From Arachis hypogaea (taxonomy: Eukaryota; Streptophyta; Magnoliopsida; Fabales; Fabaceae), in assembly GCF_003086295.3 (NCBI RefSeq), contig NC_092050.1, positions 154,014,699 to 154,078,698 on the forward strand: DNA of 64,000 bases, written 5' to 3'. Positions 1 through 11,394 of this stretch are shown one piece after another. The position numbers and the translations under genes are program-made. The notes under the pieces are model-generated. The model was not told the DNA's origin. It was given only the letters and a program-made list of their open reading frames with translations, and ran no database searches. How positions within the stretch are numbered: position 1 is the stretch's first letter; every line of letters begins with the position of its first letter.

Positions 1-587
1 TTTGACACTGTAAGCAGGACCAGCATTTAATTTCAGTATATCTCAATATTAGTCTATTCTTTTTCTTTTTGTATTAAAGATTCTCTGTAGTCGAATATTG
101 CGCCTCCTCTCAGTTTATAGTTCAACATACAAGATATTTATTAGTCTTTTTAGATGTAGATCTTATGTTTTTTCTTGGTAAGTGCCCTCTGGCAATTTCT
201 ATGAATGAAAGTTTGGTCTTCTATAAAAGGAAAAAAGGGCATCGAAGATATGGAGGTGCTTTTTGAATTGCATCTCTAATTAATTAAGAAAATGTTTCTT
301 AGCCTCTTGCTAGACACTAGGTTATGTAGTCTTTTAATGGTGGTTTGAAATCAAATCTTATTTGATCATGGATCTAAGATTTTGTCATATGACCTCTACT
401 TTCTAATATTCTTTTGGAAGATTTGAAGATGTACTTGCTTCTTTTTCTTTTCTTTCTTTTTTTTTGGTTGGGTGGGGTTCTTCCTTGCCGGGAGAGGGGG
501 GGCGGGGGTCAATTGATATGCGTGGGACTGGGATTAATATAAACAATTTTCAAAACCTTAAAAATACATGTTTAGATCATGTAAATC

Positions 588-650
588 AGCACAAGAATAA
601 GGTTTTTACCTTGTGACCTGGAAGTCATGAGTTAAAATCTACCTACATCT
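588..650 (+). repeat. possible degenerate SINE fragment
   Basis: The stretch around 605-645 (accttgtgacctggaagtca, then a box-B-like gagttaaaatc) resembles the tRNA-related head of Au-type plant SINEs. It is too degraded to find ends or target duplications. Confidence 0.3.
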
Positions 651-923
651 ACTTTCCTTAAACATCACTAGGTGGGAGCCTTGTCTAATGTCTAGGTTGC
701 CTGTTTTAAAACGTGGAGATTTTTCACTTCTGATAACTATCTGTCTATCCATGCATGCAATGAGAACACATGATTGTTCATCTCAATCAAGTATCTCTGC
801 ATGATACTCTTTGGAAGACCTTAAGGTCTCAATTCTCAATATCTTTCCTTCACACCAAGATGAATTTGAATAATCTGATATTCTTGTATATATTTAATGG
901 TCAAATTCCTTTTTGTTTTTCAG

Positions 924-2443
924 AAGGCTTCAACAAGGAAACCTCAATCATCTGAAGGTTGTAAAACTTTTGTTTCTTTGTATAATTATCAGCAATTGGA
1001 TTTGTGAAAATTGAATGATAAAACTATTGGTGTTTTTCAGTTACTGGCCAGAAATTGCAGCCTGGTGGTTCAAAAAGAAAGATTGATCAGGTCCTCATTT
1101 TCCTGAATACAGAATCATCTTAATAGCAGTAAGTGGTTCAACGTTGGAATATGATAAAAGCTAATAAATTGGCTATTGTTACAGGATGCAGGAACCAAAA
1201 AACGGGCAAGGAAGACCAAGGACAAAACTTTCGGTGAATATCCTCCTATCCAACTTAACTCTCTATTGGCTGTGTTTTTATCATTATTAAAATGTAGAAA
1301 TTCAATCTAAGATGAATGGATCTATGGATATTTCTTTGGAAGTCCTCCGTAAACTTTGAGTAGCTATTAATCTTAGATAAGTTTTGGCCCTATTGATATG
1401 GCATGTCCTATGCAATATATGGTTGTTTTCTGACTCTGATATAATCCCTGCCTGAACATCAACAAATCAGTAGAAACTAGAAGACGTTTTATGTTTTTTC
1501 TTATTGTTCTTCATGTAGCTGTCCAAAGGGCAGCCCAGTACACAAGCATCCCATGTTAACGCAGGGTCCGGGAAAGGGCTGCACCTAAAGGGTGTAATGT
1601 AGGCAGCCTAACCTAATAATTGCATTAGTGGCTGATTCTATGGCTTGAACCCAAGACTTTGAGGTCATACGGAAACAACTCAACCGTTATTTTATTTTAT
1701 TTTTTTTCTTTTTAGGGAGTTACCAATCTGCATTAAAGGCTGCTTCTTTTCTGTAACTAAATGTCGGTTTTTCGTCTTCTAAAGTTTCTAAAATCTTCTA
1801 TCTTAATAAGTCATTCACTAACAACTTTGGCAAACTTACGGTGTATGCTATTTTTCAGATGAACATATTACAGTAAAAAGCAAGGGGCATAAGGTAACTT
1901 TTTCCCTTTTTAAGTCCATGATTTTACTTATTGGTTGATGCTTATCATAATGTTAAACAGCTCAGCAACTTATATAGGAAGTAAATCTTAGAATTTCTAC
2001 TGGTTCTCCCGTTCTTTCATGGATTAGCTTTGCTTTCGATAATTGTTTGCCACAAACTGCATTTTGCCATCTCTCAATTTCCTTTTGTTCTGTCTTTGAT
2101 ATTTAAGTTTTCTACTAATACTTTGAGGAACACTCTTTGACTTTATTTTCTTTCTTGAATTTTGATCACTGATTTTTCCGTACCTGCATGAGTGCACTTG
2201 CTTCTTGTTTGTCTCTGGTTTCGCATTATATCGTATACTAGGGTTTTAGTCCCTTTTTTTTTTTCACAATGTTTGAATTGGGATATTTTTCCCATTGATC
2301 ACTTTGGGATTCAATACACTGCCTATTCTGAAAATGTACTCGTTTATCTATGAACCTCTCCCTCTTATGCTCTCTTCTAATAAAACTTGAATTAGCATTT
2401 GCACTGCAATATGATTCCTTGGCACTTTTCAATATAGGTTGAA

Positions 2444-2500
<57 letters not shown>

Positions 2501-2675
2501 TTTTCAAATGCTTCAGAGGTAATTGTTCCTGATACACATGGCTGCATTTGCATGCATGTAGTTCTGTAACCACTGCTAGTTTTTCAATCATCTGAACTGT
2601 ATTTTATGTTTTTTTTTTTTTTTTTCTTATTTTATTTAGGATGATAATGATAGCGATGAAGACTGGACTGCCTGA
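924..2675 (+). CDS. 3' part of a multi-exon gene for a nuclear-type protein with basic and poly-Asp C-terminus (partial)
   Basis: Six small exons can be joined by GT-AG introns with matching phases: 924-957, 1041-1090, 1185-1233, 1859-1893, 2438-2518 and 2640-2675, ending at TGA. They encode a lysine/arginine-rich stretch (SKRKIDQ, then KKRARKTKDK) that looks like a nuclear localisation signal. After it come 18 consecutive Asp residues and a short acidic end (DSDEDWTA). Basic region plus acidic tail is typical of chromatin- or nucleolus-associated proteins, but I do not recognise the family. No folded domain lies in the visible part. The gene must begin upstream of the window or in the first 900 bases, where I could not define more exons. 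One intron (1234-1858) carries a SINE. The exon chain is well supported by phase consistency; the function is unknown. Confidence 0.72.
1525..1690 (-). mobile_element. Au-type SINE, 5'-truncated, in an intron
   Basis: Read on the minus strand, this has a tRNA-like head with a box-B motif (gggttcaagcc), then the characteristic body with ggctgcctacattacaccct and a tail ending gggctgcccttt. This matches my memory of the angiosperm Au SINE family. The box-A end is partly missing. It lies in the intron between exons 1185-1233 and 1859-1893 of the first gene, opposite to its transcription. No clear target-site duplication was seen. Confidence 0.7.
2444..2497 (+). repeat. (GAT)18 coding microsatellite, poly-Asp
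   Basis: Eighteen perfect GAT triplets lie inside an exon and are read in frame as Asp. On the other strand the same repeat reads as poly-His, which is only a shadow. The length is likely polymorphic and any change keeps the frame. Confidence 0.95.
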
Positions 2676-4266
2676 GAGTGTGATATGAAACGCAGTTATT
2701 AGGCACAGAGATGATAAGGCATAGGTGATGTGGTGACCTTGAAGTCATTATGATGGATGAACTGTGATGATATTCCACTGCTTACCTATCTCTCCAGTGC
2801 ATACATTAGAGAAGGGGTTTAAGATCGAGAGAGAGAGAATGAAATTTGCTCACTATTTGGTGTTTACCACTTCAGTCTTCATCTTGCAAAATCGAAGTTC
2901 ATATAAGTGACACAAATTTCAATCATCTTAAAAAGTGTTTTACAAAAGAACATGAAGCTAAAGATGCAAGTTTATGGAGGACTTGAAAAAAAAAAAACGA
3001 ATGATCGGTAGGTTCTATTGAATATTTAGAAGACTGGTAGTGTGTTTGGTAAAAGGTAGAAACTGATGAATTAATGAATGTTTTTAAGATTGATGTTATA
3101 ATAGTTTGCCCAATATATATTGTATACTTGTTTTTTGGGTTCAGCGTCTGTCCCTAACCAATCATGGCATGCTTGTTGGTGGTGTTGGTGAGGGGGCAGG
3201 TGGAACATATGAAACATACCGAGATATTGAAAAAGGTGAATGTAATCGAAATTTATTCCAAGTTCTTCTTAAGCTTCATTCATGTGGATTTTTACGGAGC
3301 AAGTTAAAACTTTATAGTAGACACAATGGAGTAAGAGTTCAGTGATGCAAAGTTACATCAAAGTTCTTGTTACCGGGAGAATTTGTTCAATAACAAATTT
3401 CTAGTCCCCTTGGAAGATACTATATGGTCAAAGAAAGCATTCTATATGAGCAAGATATCATTGATAATTGAAAATATGCGATGCCTTGACACTTCTTGTT
3501 GTTGACATTGATGGAGTGTTTGAATAAATAGATGACAATATAGATAGTTAAGATAACCATAGAGCAATTTGCTATTGCCCCTATTTTCACAGTTATGAAA
3601 TGAAGCATGCAGGAGTTTACTTCATTTATATATAAAAGTACTTGGGACAGACACCAATAGTTAAAAGCAGAGACTTTGATCAATGATTTATATAGTAGAT
3701 TTCATCTGGTACAATAAGATTTTATTCTTATTAGCATTGAATATTTTAACAAAGGAATTTATAAATTTTAGAATATGGAAAGGGAGTTTGCTAGTTTAAA
3801 CTAATATACTTTAACACAAAATAATCATGTTTTTAATCAATTCAAGTTATGTAGCATGTAATTAAAAGTTTGGATAAAAATAAATTTTTGAACACACATA
3901 TTGAATATATCATAGAACCATGTAACGATCTCTCTATTTATGTTCCTATGACTATATGAGTAAAATTGATACGATAAATTAATTATTTAAAATTCAACTA
4001 AATTATAATATTCTAAGTTCAAATTAAGTACGAAAAAAAAAAGAAAATTTATTGTGCTAAACTGCTAGTGTACTCATTACTCAATAATATTTATTATGCA
4101 ATTGTAATATATAATAGAAGATAATTATCCTTTATAAATGGATAACATGGGGTACCAATCAGACGTCCACAAATCTGAGTCACAAATCATTTGACTGTTT
4201 TAGTTAATATTTTCACGCAATTACATATGAATTTCTACTTTCTACCTTATAAATTGATTGTGCAAG
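2676..4266. other. intergenic, AT-rich; contains a 45-bp PPR 3'-flank fragment
   Basis: No gene seen. Positions 3268-3312 match, in reverse orientation, the 3' flank of PPR-A near 11095-11140 (shared aagcttcattcatgtgg and tttttacggagcaag). A piece of duplicated PPR downstream sequence is therefore stranded here, upstream rather than downstream of the PPR relic at 4267. Small open frames in this stretch show no recognisable protein. Confidence 0.6.
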
Positions 4267-4602
4267 ATGGGCAACACCCTCGCTGCCATTGCGATTCTAA
4301 GGAAGCGGAAACAATATGGAAGAGGGTGGATGCGTGGCAGATGCTTGCACATAAAATGTCTTCGTCCAAGGATTACTGCGACAAAATGATGTTCCCAAGT
4401 CAATAAACTACCTTCAGATTATGAAAGACAGATTTTTTTTTGCGGATGCTACCACTGTGAAATTGCTTATTGATTACTTATCTGCCCACAAAGGAGAGAA
4501 TGCTTTTCAAGAATTTGTGCAGAAAATTGTTGGAATATATCAATATAACCCATTAGTTCATTAGTTGAATCCAGGATTTGATGTTTTAGCTGTTGTATTA
4601 TG
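4267..4602 (+). pseudogene. relic of a P-class PPR gene (Rf-like), internally deleted
   Basis: The frame from 4267 reads GNTLAAIAILRK, matching residues about 193-204 of PPR-A. It then jumps straight to NMEEGGC..., matching residues about 521-527, so roughly 320 codons are deleted. It continues through NVFVQGLLRQNDVPKSI to the C-terminal NAFQEFVQKIV of the family. The Tyr codon of the SCTYN motif has become TAA, and a run of T replaces part of DKGFSAD. The GEN tripeptide before AFQEF is shared with PPR-C but not with PPR-A or PPR-B. About 60 bp of 3' UTR also match. This is the only family member here on the plus strand. Confidence 0.9.
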
Positions 4603-5466
4603 GCGTAATATATGAGATAATATTTTAAGATTGTTAAATCTTTAATCATTAAATATATTTACATGGTTGGAAAAGGGCTCTTTAGCCTAGAAACTCATCT
4701 CTTTTGGGTCAAATTTTCCAATTATTTCTATATATCTCCTTAGCATTAGATTTTTGGTTAAGTTTAAGGTGATTGTTATAGTGCTTAAAAAGTAATGCCT
4801 AATTTATTAAAAAAAAGTTAAAAATTAATATTTAATTTAAAATGTATAAAAATAAATAATTTTTAAAAATTTAGAATTTATTACAAAAAATAAACTAGAC
4901 AAAATTTAGACACCATAGAATTAGCCTAAATTCAATTATGGATAATAACAATTTATTTGAATTTGTAAACCAAAAGTAATCAATAATATGCTAATGTTAC
5001 TTTCTAGCTTATCCTCTAATTGCAATTTGCAAGAATAAATTTCCTTTGCTAAAGAGTATTACAGGTAAGTTTTAAATAATCTAAATGGTTATAGCTCATT
5101 GTAATGCAATTTTATTATCAGAATTCATATATTATAAATAGAAGTTGGGAGTATGTATACCTGAAATGAAGATGTTTTAGGAGCCTCAAACTAACACAAT
5201 CAATCTAAGCATGAAACCAAATACTTGTTGATATAACACTGCACATTTTGTCTTTATCATGTTTGTTCAACTACATGTGAAAGCAGAATTATGAAAATAT
5301 AAACTTCAACCAATTTTGCTACATACAATTTGACCTTCATTCCCTGAGAAAGTATAGCAGAAACTTGAAAATTGCATCTTAAACTAGTCTTGCACTAAAG
5401 TTTAAATCCCAAGAACATGCTTTAAGACTTCCTTAAGACACTGACTGAATTCAAGTCCATTGAACC
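4603..5466. other. intergenic, AT-rich, including the 3' flank of YSL-A
   Basis: No gene seen. From about 5147 the sequence is the YSL-A downstream flank, which is repeated at 14060-14338 beside YSL-B. That marks the left edge of the duplicated block. Confidence 0.6.
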
Positions 5467-8400
5467 TCAATTCCCTAAGAAAGTGTCAACCCTGGCATTA
5501 GTGGCCCTAGACAAGAACTTCATACAAATAGGTGGTTTAACTCCAGCAAGAGCAAGAATTGAAGAAGGCAGAGTCCATATTCCATCACCACAAATCAAAC
5601 CAGAAGCTACAGCTGGTCCAAATGCATTAGCCTTAGCCTTGTTCAACTTTTCCCACACAAACAATATCAAACTTCCAACACACATGTCAATGGCAAAGTA
5701 GGGTCCTAGATAGAATGGTATTGCCATGGCCATTGGAAGTGGTATGTACCTCCCCCTTTTACCTAGGAAATCTTTGATCATGTTTATTGCAATGGCAGAA
5801 CCAAAGAGGATATAGCAAAGCAAGAGGCAGTGTTTTGGTAGAGACTTGAAGCCTTCTACACCCAATATGGCCATGTTCCTGAAAACCATTGCATTTGGGG
5901 CAGGGTATTCACTATTTGGTGTCCCAAGATCAGGAAATGCTTTGTAGAAAATCCAAAAGACACATGGAGAAACTACACACCCCATTGCTGTGCCAATTAC
6001 TTGGCTCACAAACATGGAGCGAGGCGAAGCAAGGGTAAGGTAGCCGGTCTTAAAATCTTGCATCAAGTCAGAAGCTGTGGAAACAATGTTCATCATCACC
6101 CCACAAGCTGCTAGGCCAGCAAGAACTCCACCATGTGATGAACCGGCCCATGCTCCAATTGTAAAGATGGCAAGCTTTCCATAGGTGGATGCAAGTGACC
6201 AATCCGTCAGTCCAGAGCCATAAGAATTGCAAAAGGCTAAGGTAGGAGCAATGAGGTAGATGACAATCATGTAATACCATTTCAGTTGATGAAATATGTG
6301 AGGCAAAGTGGCTGTAGAGATGGCAGCTATGGCTACATAGCCTCCAACTGCAAACCATGTGGGAATCTGATCTTTAAGAAAGAGTTGGGTGCGGCGCTGA
6401 TCATCATAGGATTGCTGAGGAGGCAATGGAGAGTCCTGATCAGCAACAGGAAGAACACTTTCCCTTTTGTTCCGAAATTGAGTATACAAACCCAAGAATG
6501 TATGAGTTAGCACCTTGAAGAAGTTATATAAACCATCTCCAAGGATCATAGCTATGGCTAGAAATACCTGAGTTCAAGGTGAAAGATGCATCCAATTAGA
6601 AGCATTTAGATTAACAATGGCACTAGAGGTGCTTTGTAACCAAAAACTTACTCTATAACCTTGGATTCCATGAAGGCTGCCGTCGCCAAGGCCCTTAGCA
6701 TACCAATCACCTTCTCTGTTCTTTATGAGTGGCCACATTAGACCCCATGAAAGGATTCCTCCAAGGAGCACTGATATGTTTATGATGTAGGGGCAAATCA
6801 TTCCTACTCCAATGTAGGTTGCAGAGAAATCAAAGTAAAACCTGAAGCAAAGTAAAGGCTGAATTAATGATAACTAATTGAGAATGAGTTCCAATATATG
6901 AGGTATCTTAGTATTAGATTTATGCACATGTTATTCTCAAGATAAAATGAATGCTTATTTAAAACAAATATGTCACAATGTACCTGTTCTGATATGCTTT
7001 GAGCCCCAGTGAAGGGAAGGCTTGAAATCCACATTGGTCAGTGGCTGTATAGAACCATTGAAAGAAACCCCATAGAAAACTAAAACTGAAGAATTTTCCC
7101 AAAGTTTTCACTTGCTTCCTGGAGTAGTGGAAAAAGAAACAAGAAATTATTTTTGGATATCCAACTTTTGATGCAGTTAGAGTCTGCTAAAGTTCATACT
7201 TTGCTAATTTGGCTCCCTGAGGAGTGTGGAAACTGTTGATAAGATGAGCAGTTGCAGTACCACTTGGATATGTCAATTTGAAGTCAATAACCATAATCTG
7301 CAGCATGCAAATGAAAATTGAGACAATGATAAGTTGATAACAAATGGTAAGTTGGTAACAGTAAAATATGATAATGAATAAACATCCAATTTGGTACTAA
7401 AAGAATTTTAGATCAGACATTTTAGTTCTCAACAAATTTTTATTCTTTAGAAGTCTTCAAGAATTACTCCCATCATGCTATTTCATTTTCCAATATATTG
7501 TACTAAAAAAAAAAGTTAAACGGAAATGGATAATGCAATCAATGTTTGAAGAAGTAGTCATACCTTTCTAAGAGGTACAACTGAGAAGAGTCCAAGAAAG
7601 CTAACAACAAATAGAAAAGCAATCATCCATCCTAATTTTGGGTCCTTAAAGTCACTGCTATCTGATGTTTGATCAGCCACTCGTTTACTCATTCCAAATA
7701 GGTAACTCCCAAATCCTCCTGATCATATAAAAGTCAAACACAGAATCTGAATCAGAATTTTCAGTTAGCATGAGCCTCCTATTATGACTTAATAACAAAA
7801 TGTTATCCAAAACGTTCAATTTTGTCAAATAACAATGATATAATTTTCCAACTTAGATTAACATTACCTTAGTGATAGATGATATAGTGAGCATGGTTTC
7901 ACATATACCTCTTATAGAATATAGAGTAATCATCAAGTTTTTCTTTAATATTTTTCTTTTCTGTTTTTTTTTGCACCTCTCAAATTTGTTTTGGTATATA
8001 CTGAAACTCAAGACACAAAAATGGCATTATCTTTGAATTCATGATATCATCTGGCCTTAAATTTCTTCAAAATTAGTTAAAGTTGGTTACATACATATTT
8101 AGTTAACCACTTTAGTGTTGAAGATTTTTCAGTGAAATTTATACAAATTCAATCTTGGTCCACAGAGTTCCACATCATGCCAGAATACTAATCAAGGAGA
8201 AAAGTATATACTTTTTCTTTTTTATTTTTACTTTTCTATGAGCAAAAAGTGAAAAAAAAAAAAAAAAACACTAGTATTCACTCTTAATTTCAATGCTAAG
8301 GTAACAATCCTACTCTAGAGACTAATCACAGATCATATTTCAAGACATCTGTTTAGAAAGTTTAAAAAGTGTTTTAAAGATATCCAATCATGTATTGTCA

Positions 8401-8944
8401 GTCAATAAAAGTATTTAACTCAAACATGCATGAATTTGATTGAATGACAGTTTACAATTTTAGAAAAGGACATAGCAAAAGAAGTTATACCACTAAAAGC
8501 TATGCCAGAGGATGCAACAACACATGTTTGGATGACAGTGTTCTCTTGCCTTGTAAAAGGTTGTTTCAACATTCCAGAACCTTCCAAGAACTTGGTCCAT
8601 GTCTTAACAAAGAAGAACCCCAGAAGCCCTGCAGACACATTCAGAGAAGGTATGATTCCAACTGTGAGGTTGAGCTTCATGACTATGAAGGTGAAGAGTA
8701 TGCTGAGTGCAAGGCTCACTGCAAAAGCTCTCAAAGTTAGTTGGTTCCTCCATGATGGAACCAGCTTGTGTTGAAACACCTTCTCCACTGAAACCTCTTC
8801 TTCCCTCAGTTCTATGGTACCATTTTGTCTTGATTCATGCTCTATGGTACCATCATCTCCATGATCATGATCATGTTCATGATGATCAAGAGAGTCAAGA
8901 CCATTCTCCATCACCATCCTATCCCCACTTCTATGTTGGGCCAT
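5467..8944 (-). CDS. YSL7-like: YSL-A: Yellow Stripe-Like oligopeptide transporter (YSL5/7/8-type), intact
   Basis: Six exons on the minus strand: 8944-8491, 7718-7564, 7297-7200, 7118-6984, 6841-6652 and 6567-5467. All have GT-AG borders and consistent phases, giving 2133 nt (710 aa), the usual length for the OPT/YSL family. The N-terminus is disordered and acidic, with a His/Asp cluster at residues 21-31. The rest is a multi-pass membrane protein with family signatures such as [40 protein letters not shown] and a C-terminal [11 protein letters not shown]. The serine-type [18 protein letters not shown] segment is what I know from the YSL5/7/8 branch rather than YSL1/2/3. Members of this branch move peptides or metal-nicotianamine complexes; soybean YSL7 has been described as a symbiosome peptide transporter and Arabidopsis YSL7/8 as syringolin A importers. 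The substrate here is inferred. It is the only intact YSL of four in the window. Its leader is unusually short (see regulatory entry). Confidence 0.93.
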
Positions 8945-8968
8945 TAATTTAGTTGTAGTTTGTAGTCC

Positions 8969-8976
8969 TTTTTATA
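8969..8976 (-). promoter_or_regulatory. TATA-like box of YSL-A, abnormally close to the ATG
   Basis: TATAAAAA on the minus strand ends only about 25 bp before the annotated ATG at 8944. In the sister copy YSL-B the same box (26383-26390) is about 81 bp from the ATG, because YSL-A lacks 56 bp present at 26303-26358. With a normal TATA-to-start spacing, transcription would begin at or after the first ATG, so Met10 or Met12 could be the working start. Confidence 0.5.
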
Positions 8977-8996
8977 ACCAACAAGAAGTTGGAATT

Positions 8997-9057
8997 ATGC
9001 ATGTGAATGTATCCACAAGTTGGTGTCTCAAAAGTCACAGCTTTTGTAGAGGTCACT
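8997..9057 (-). promoter_or_regulatory. conserved upstream block of YSL-A
   Basis: This block (plus-strand reading contains caagttggtgtctcaaaagt) recurs upstream of all four YSL copies: 26414-26470, 46341-46382 and 53291-53335. It is the best-conserved non-coding stretch I could follow among them. It may be a promoter element or simply residual homology; B is a recent copy, C and D are older. Confidence 0.45.
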
Positions 9058-10870
9058 ACAGTCTATTAATCAAGGATACGAAAACCGAACCGGTCATAAA
9101 ACTGGTAGAATTGAAGGTTCAATTGAAAATTTGAAATTTAATCGAATATAATAAAATAATATATTTATAATAAATATATATTTTTTATTTATTATTTTAA
9201 ATCGATTAATCGTTAAAAATAAACCGGTTTAATCAATTAATCAATCTTTTATTATTTTTTTTTATTTTAGACCAATTTACTGCCAAACTATTTTTTATCT
9301 TGAACCGAATTAATTCAATACCCATTTTTTATTAACCGAATTGAACCAATAAATTCAATCCAATTCTTATAACAATGCCAATATGCCATTAGTTGTGTTC
9401 ATTTCGTTTTATTCCAAATCAGTAGTCTAATGTACTGTTTAACACTTTAACTTGTATATGTCCATTCTTTTAATGATGTTTTGCTTTTTAATCTTTTTAA
9501 AAAAATATAATAGTTAATAAATATATATAAATTAGTAGTCAATCTCACTACTAAAAACTCGATCCAAGATATTATTATAGTAGAATTATTAAAAATATGA
9601 AAACAAGCTGGAATATTAATATGTGCTATGTGAAATAGTTGACTTGACTAATATAGCACACAATAATATTGGGGGACTTTGGATTTGAGATGGCAATAGG
9701 GAGATATTCAAGTGGACTTGGATTCTTAAAAGTGAGATTATTGTAGAGTTGTAGTGTCTCATTTGATGGCTACAAACCAATGGGAATGGGAATGTAAAAC
9801 ATTGCATGATATTAAGATTATAGACCAATGATTAAAAAGGTATTTGCCTTAAATCAATCATCATTGGGGCGTCATTAAGTTATTATTATTATTTTTTATT
9901 TCAATAGAAAAATATTGTTTAGAATGTTATGTTTGTTTATTTGGAAGATTATTTTGTACTAAAAACAAAACAAAACTACTAGTATGCAAACATTATATTT
10001 GAGAAACTAAAACTTCTTATCTTTTGTGTATCTTTTGTGGGGACAGAGAAAGGAGGATTTCTTATAATATAAAAATTTATAGATAAATAAGAATTTTAAT
10101 TTTTATAGAAAAATTTATCCAAACTAACTACTAAAAAAACTAAAAAAGTTAAACCTTACCCTTTTCCATTCTTAGCTTCCTTCCTATTTGGCTGCTCCAA
10201 ATTTTAAGGTATCTATTAGATGTGTAGCAGATATGTAATAATAATAAAAAAAAAAAAAAACACTGCAAATAAGATTTATTCTTACTGAGGATAAGCTACA
10301 AAGTAGCGTTAGCATAATAAGGGTTACCTTTTCGATGGCAGATGCAACTAAATAATTATTATGCCTGACTTGGCCAAATATTTTATCCCGAAAGAAATAA
10401 GTTGCTATGCTCAAAAGCCTTTTTTAAATCATACAAATTATTTATTGATTAAATATTTGATAATATTAAGATATTATATTGTATATTAAGCTAAAAACAC
10501 AATTAGAATTTTTTTTTAACGTAATTTCAATCAGAATAATTAATTAAACACAACATACAAAATATAACAAAAATATATTTTACATTAATTTTTAAAGTTT
10601 TTATTAAATAATTAAAAAAAAATTAGTTTGGCCCTCGCGTCTGACGAGCCTAGTTCGAGTTATACATAATTACAAGTAAAACCAAGGCATCTCATATTTT
10701 CAATTACAATTATATCTTGATAATATAAATTTTTTTTTTTAAAAAAAATATTGTTCACAGTATCCCCCAACCTAACATTCTAACAAGACAAGGATTTATT
10801 AGGTACACAAATGATATATGATTTTACATCATTGAGCTTTGGTTGGTATATGAATAGGCCAGCCTTCCCC
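9058..10870. other. intergenic between YSL-A and PPR-A, duplicated at 32160-33990
   Basis: AT-rich sequence without a convincing gene. Positions 9090-9370 hold a region with repeated AACCGAAT/AACCGGTT-like words, perhaps an old non-autonomous transposon. The whole stretch is copied beside PPR-B, which shows that intergenic DNA was duplicated along with the genes. Confidence 0.65.
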
Positions 10871-10875
10871 AAAAT

Positions 10876-11020
10876 GGAGGCTCTTTGTCCCGGTAAAATT
10901 TAGGATGTTATATTTAATGGTATTTATATAATATTCTAGAGTGTTTGAGATTGTTCTGGAGGACTTGCAGAACCTTCTAAGACATTCTACAATATTATGC
11001 AAACAACGTTAAATATAATG
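10876..11020. repeat. inverted repeat built from chromovirus LTR ends
   Basis: The left arm starts TGTCCCGGTAAAATTTAGG and follows the first ~75 bp of the LTR at 20414 (TGTCACGATAAATTTTAGA). The right arm, about 10960-11020, is the same LTR start in reverse. The two halves form a foldback structure. Only the right arm persists at the matching place near PPR-B (about 34040-34082). The equivalent PPR-C flank (37665-37690) lacks it altogether. Confidence 0.65.
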
Positions 11021-11394
11021 TCTGGATCTTCTATAAAACACATAACAAGAATTAAGAAAGGAATCCAATTCAATGCTCACAAACTATCATAAGTTTTACC
11101 TTGCTCCGTAAAAACCCACATGAATGAAGCTTAAAACAAACTAGACTAGAATAACACAATGTCAATGCATAACCTTCTCAAGAATGAGATTCTTACTATG
11201 CTGTAGCCAATTTGCAAACAAACAGGAACATGGAATGGAAGTCTCAGTTTCATATTGTTCAGAAAGTCCAGACAAACTTATCCCAATCTAAAGCCTCAAA
11301 ATTAAACAACCAAGTAATACAGAATATGTCATGCAACATCTGAAACATCAAATCCTCGATTCAAATAATGAACTAATAGGTTATATTTATATAT

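Noticed and set aside
2238..2591. Minus-strand open frame with a poly-His run
   Set aside because: It is the antisense of the GAT repeat in a plus-strand exon; no other support.
5483..5701. Open frames antisense to YSL exons (also 19565-19783, 47186-47386, 8444-8952, 25802-26319, 52599-52955)
   Set aside because: They recur in every YSL copy only because the sense strand is conserved; no independent protein signal.
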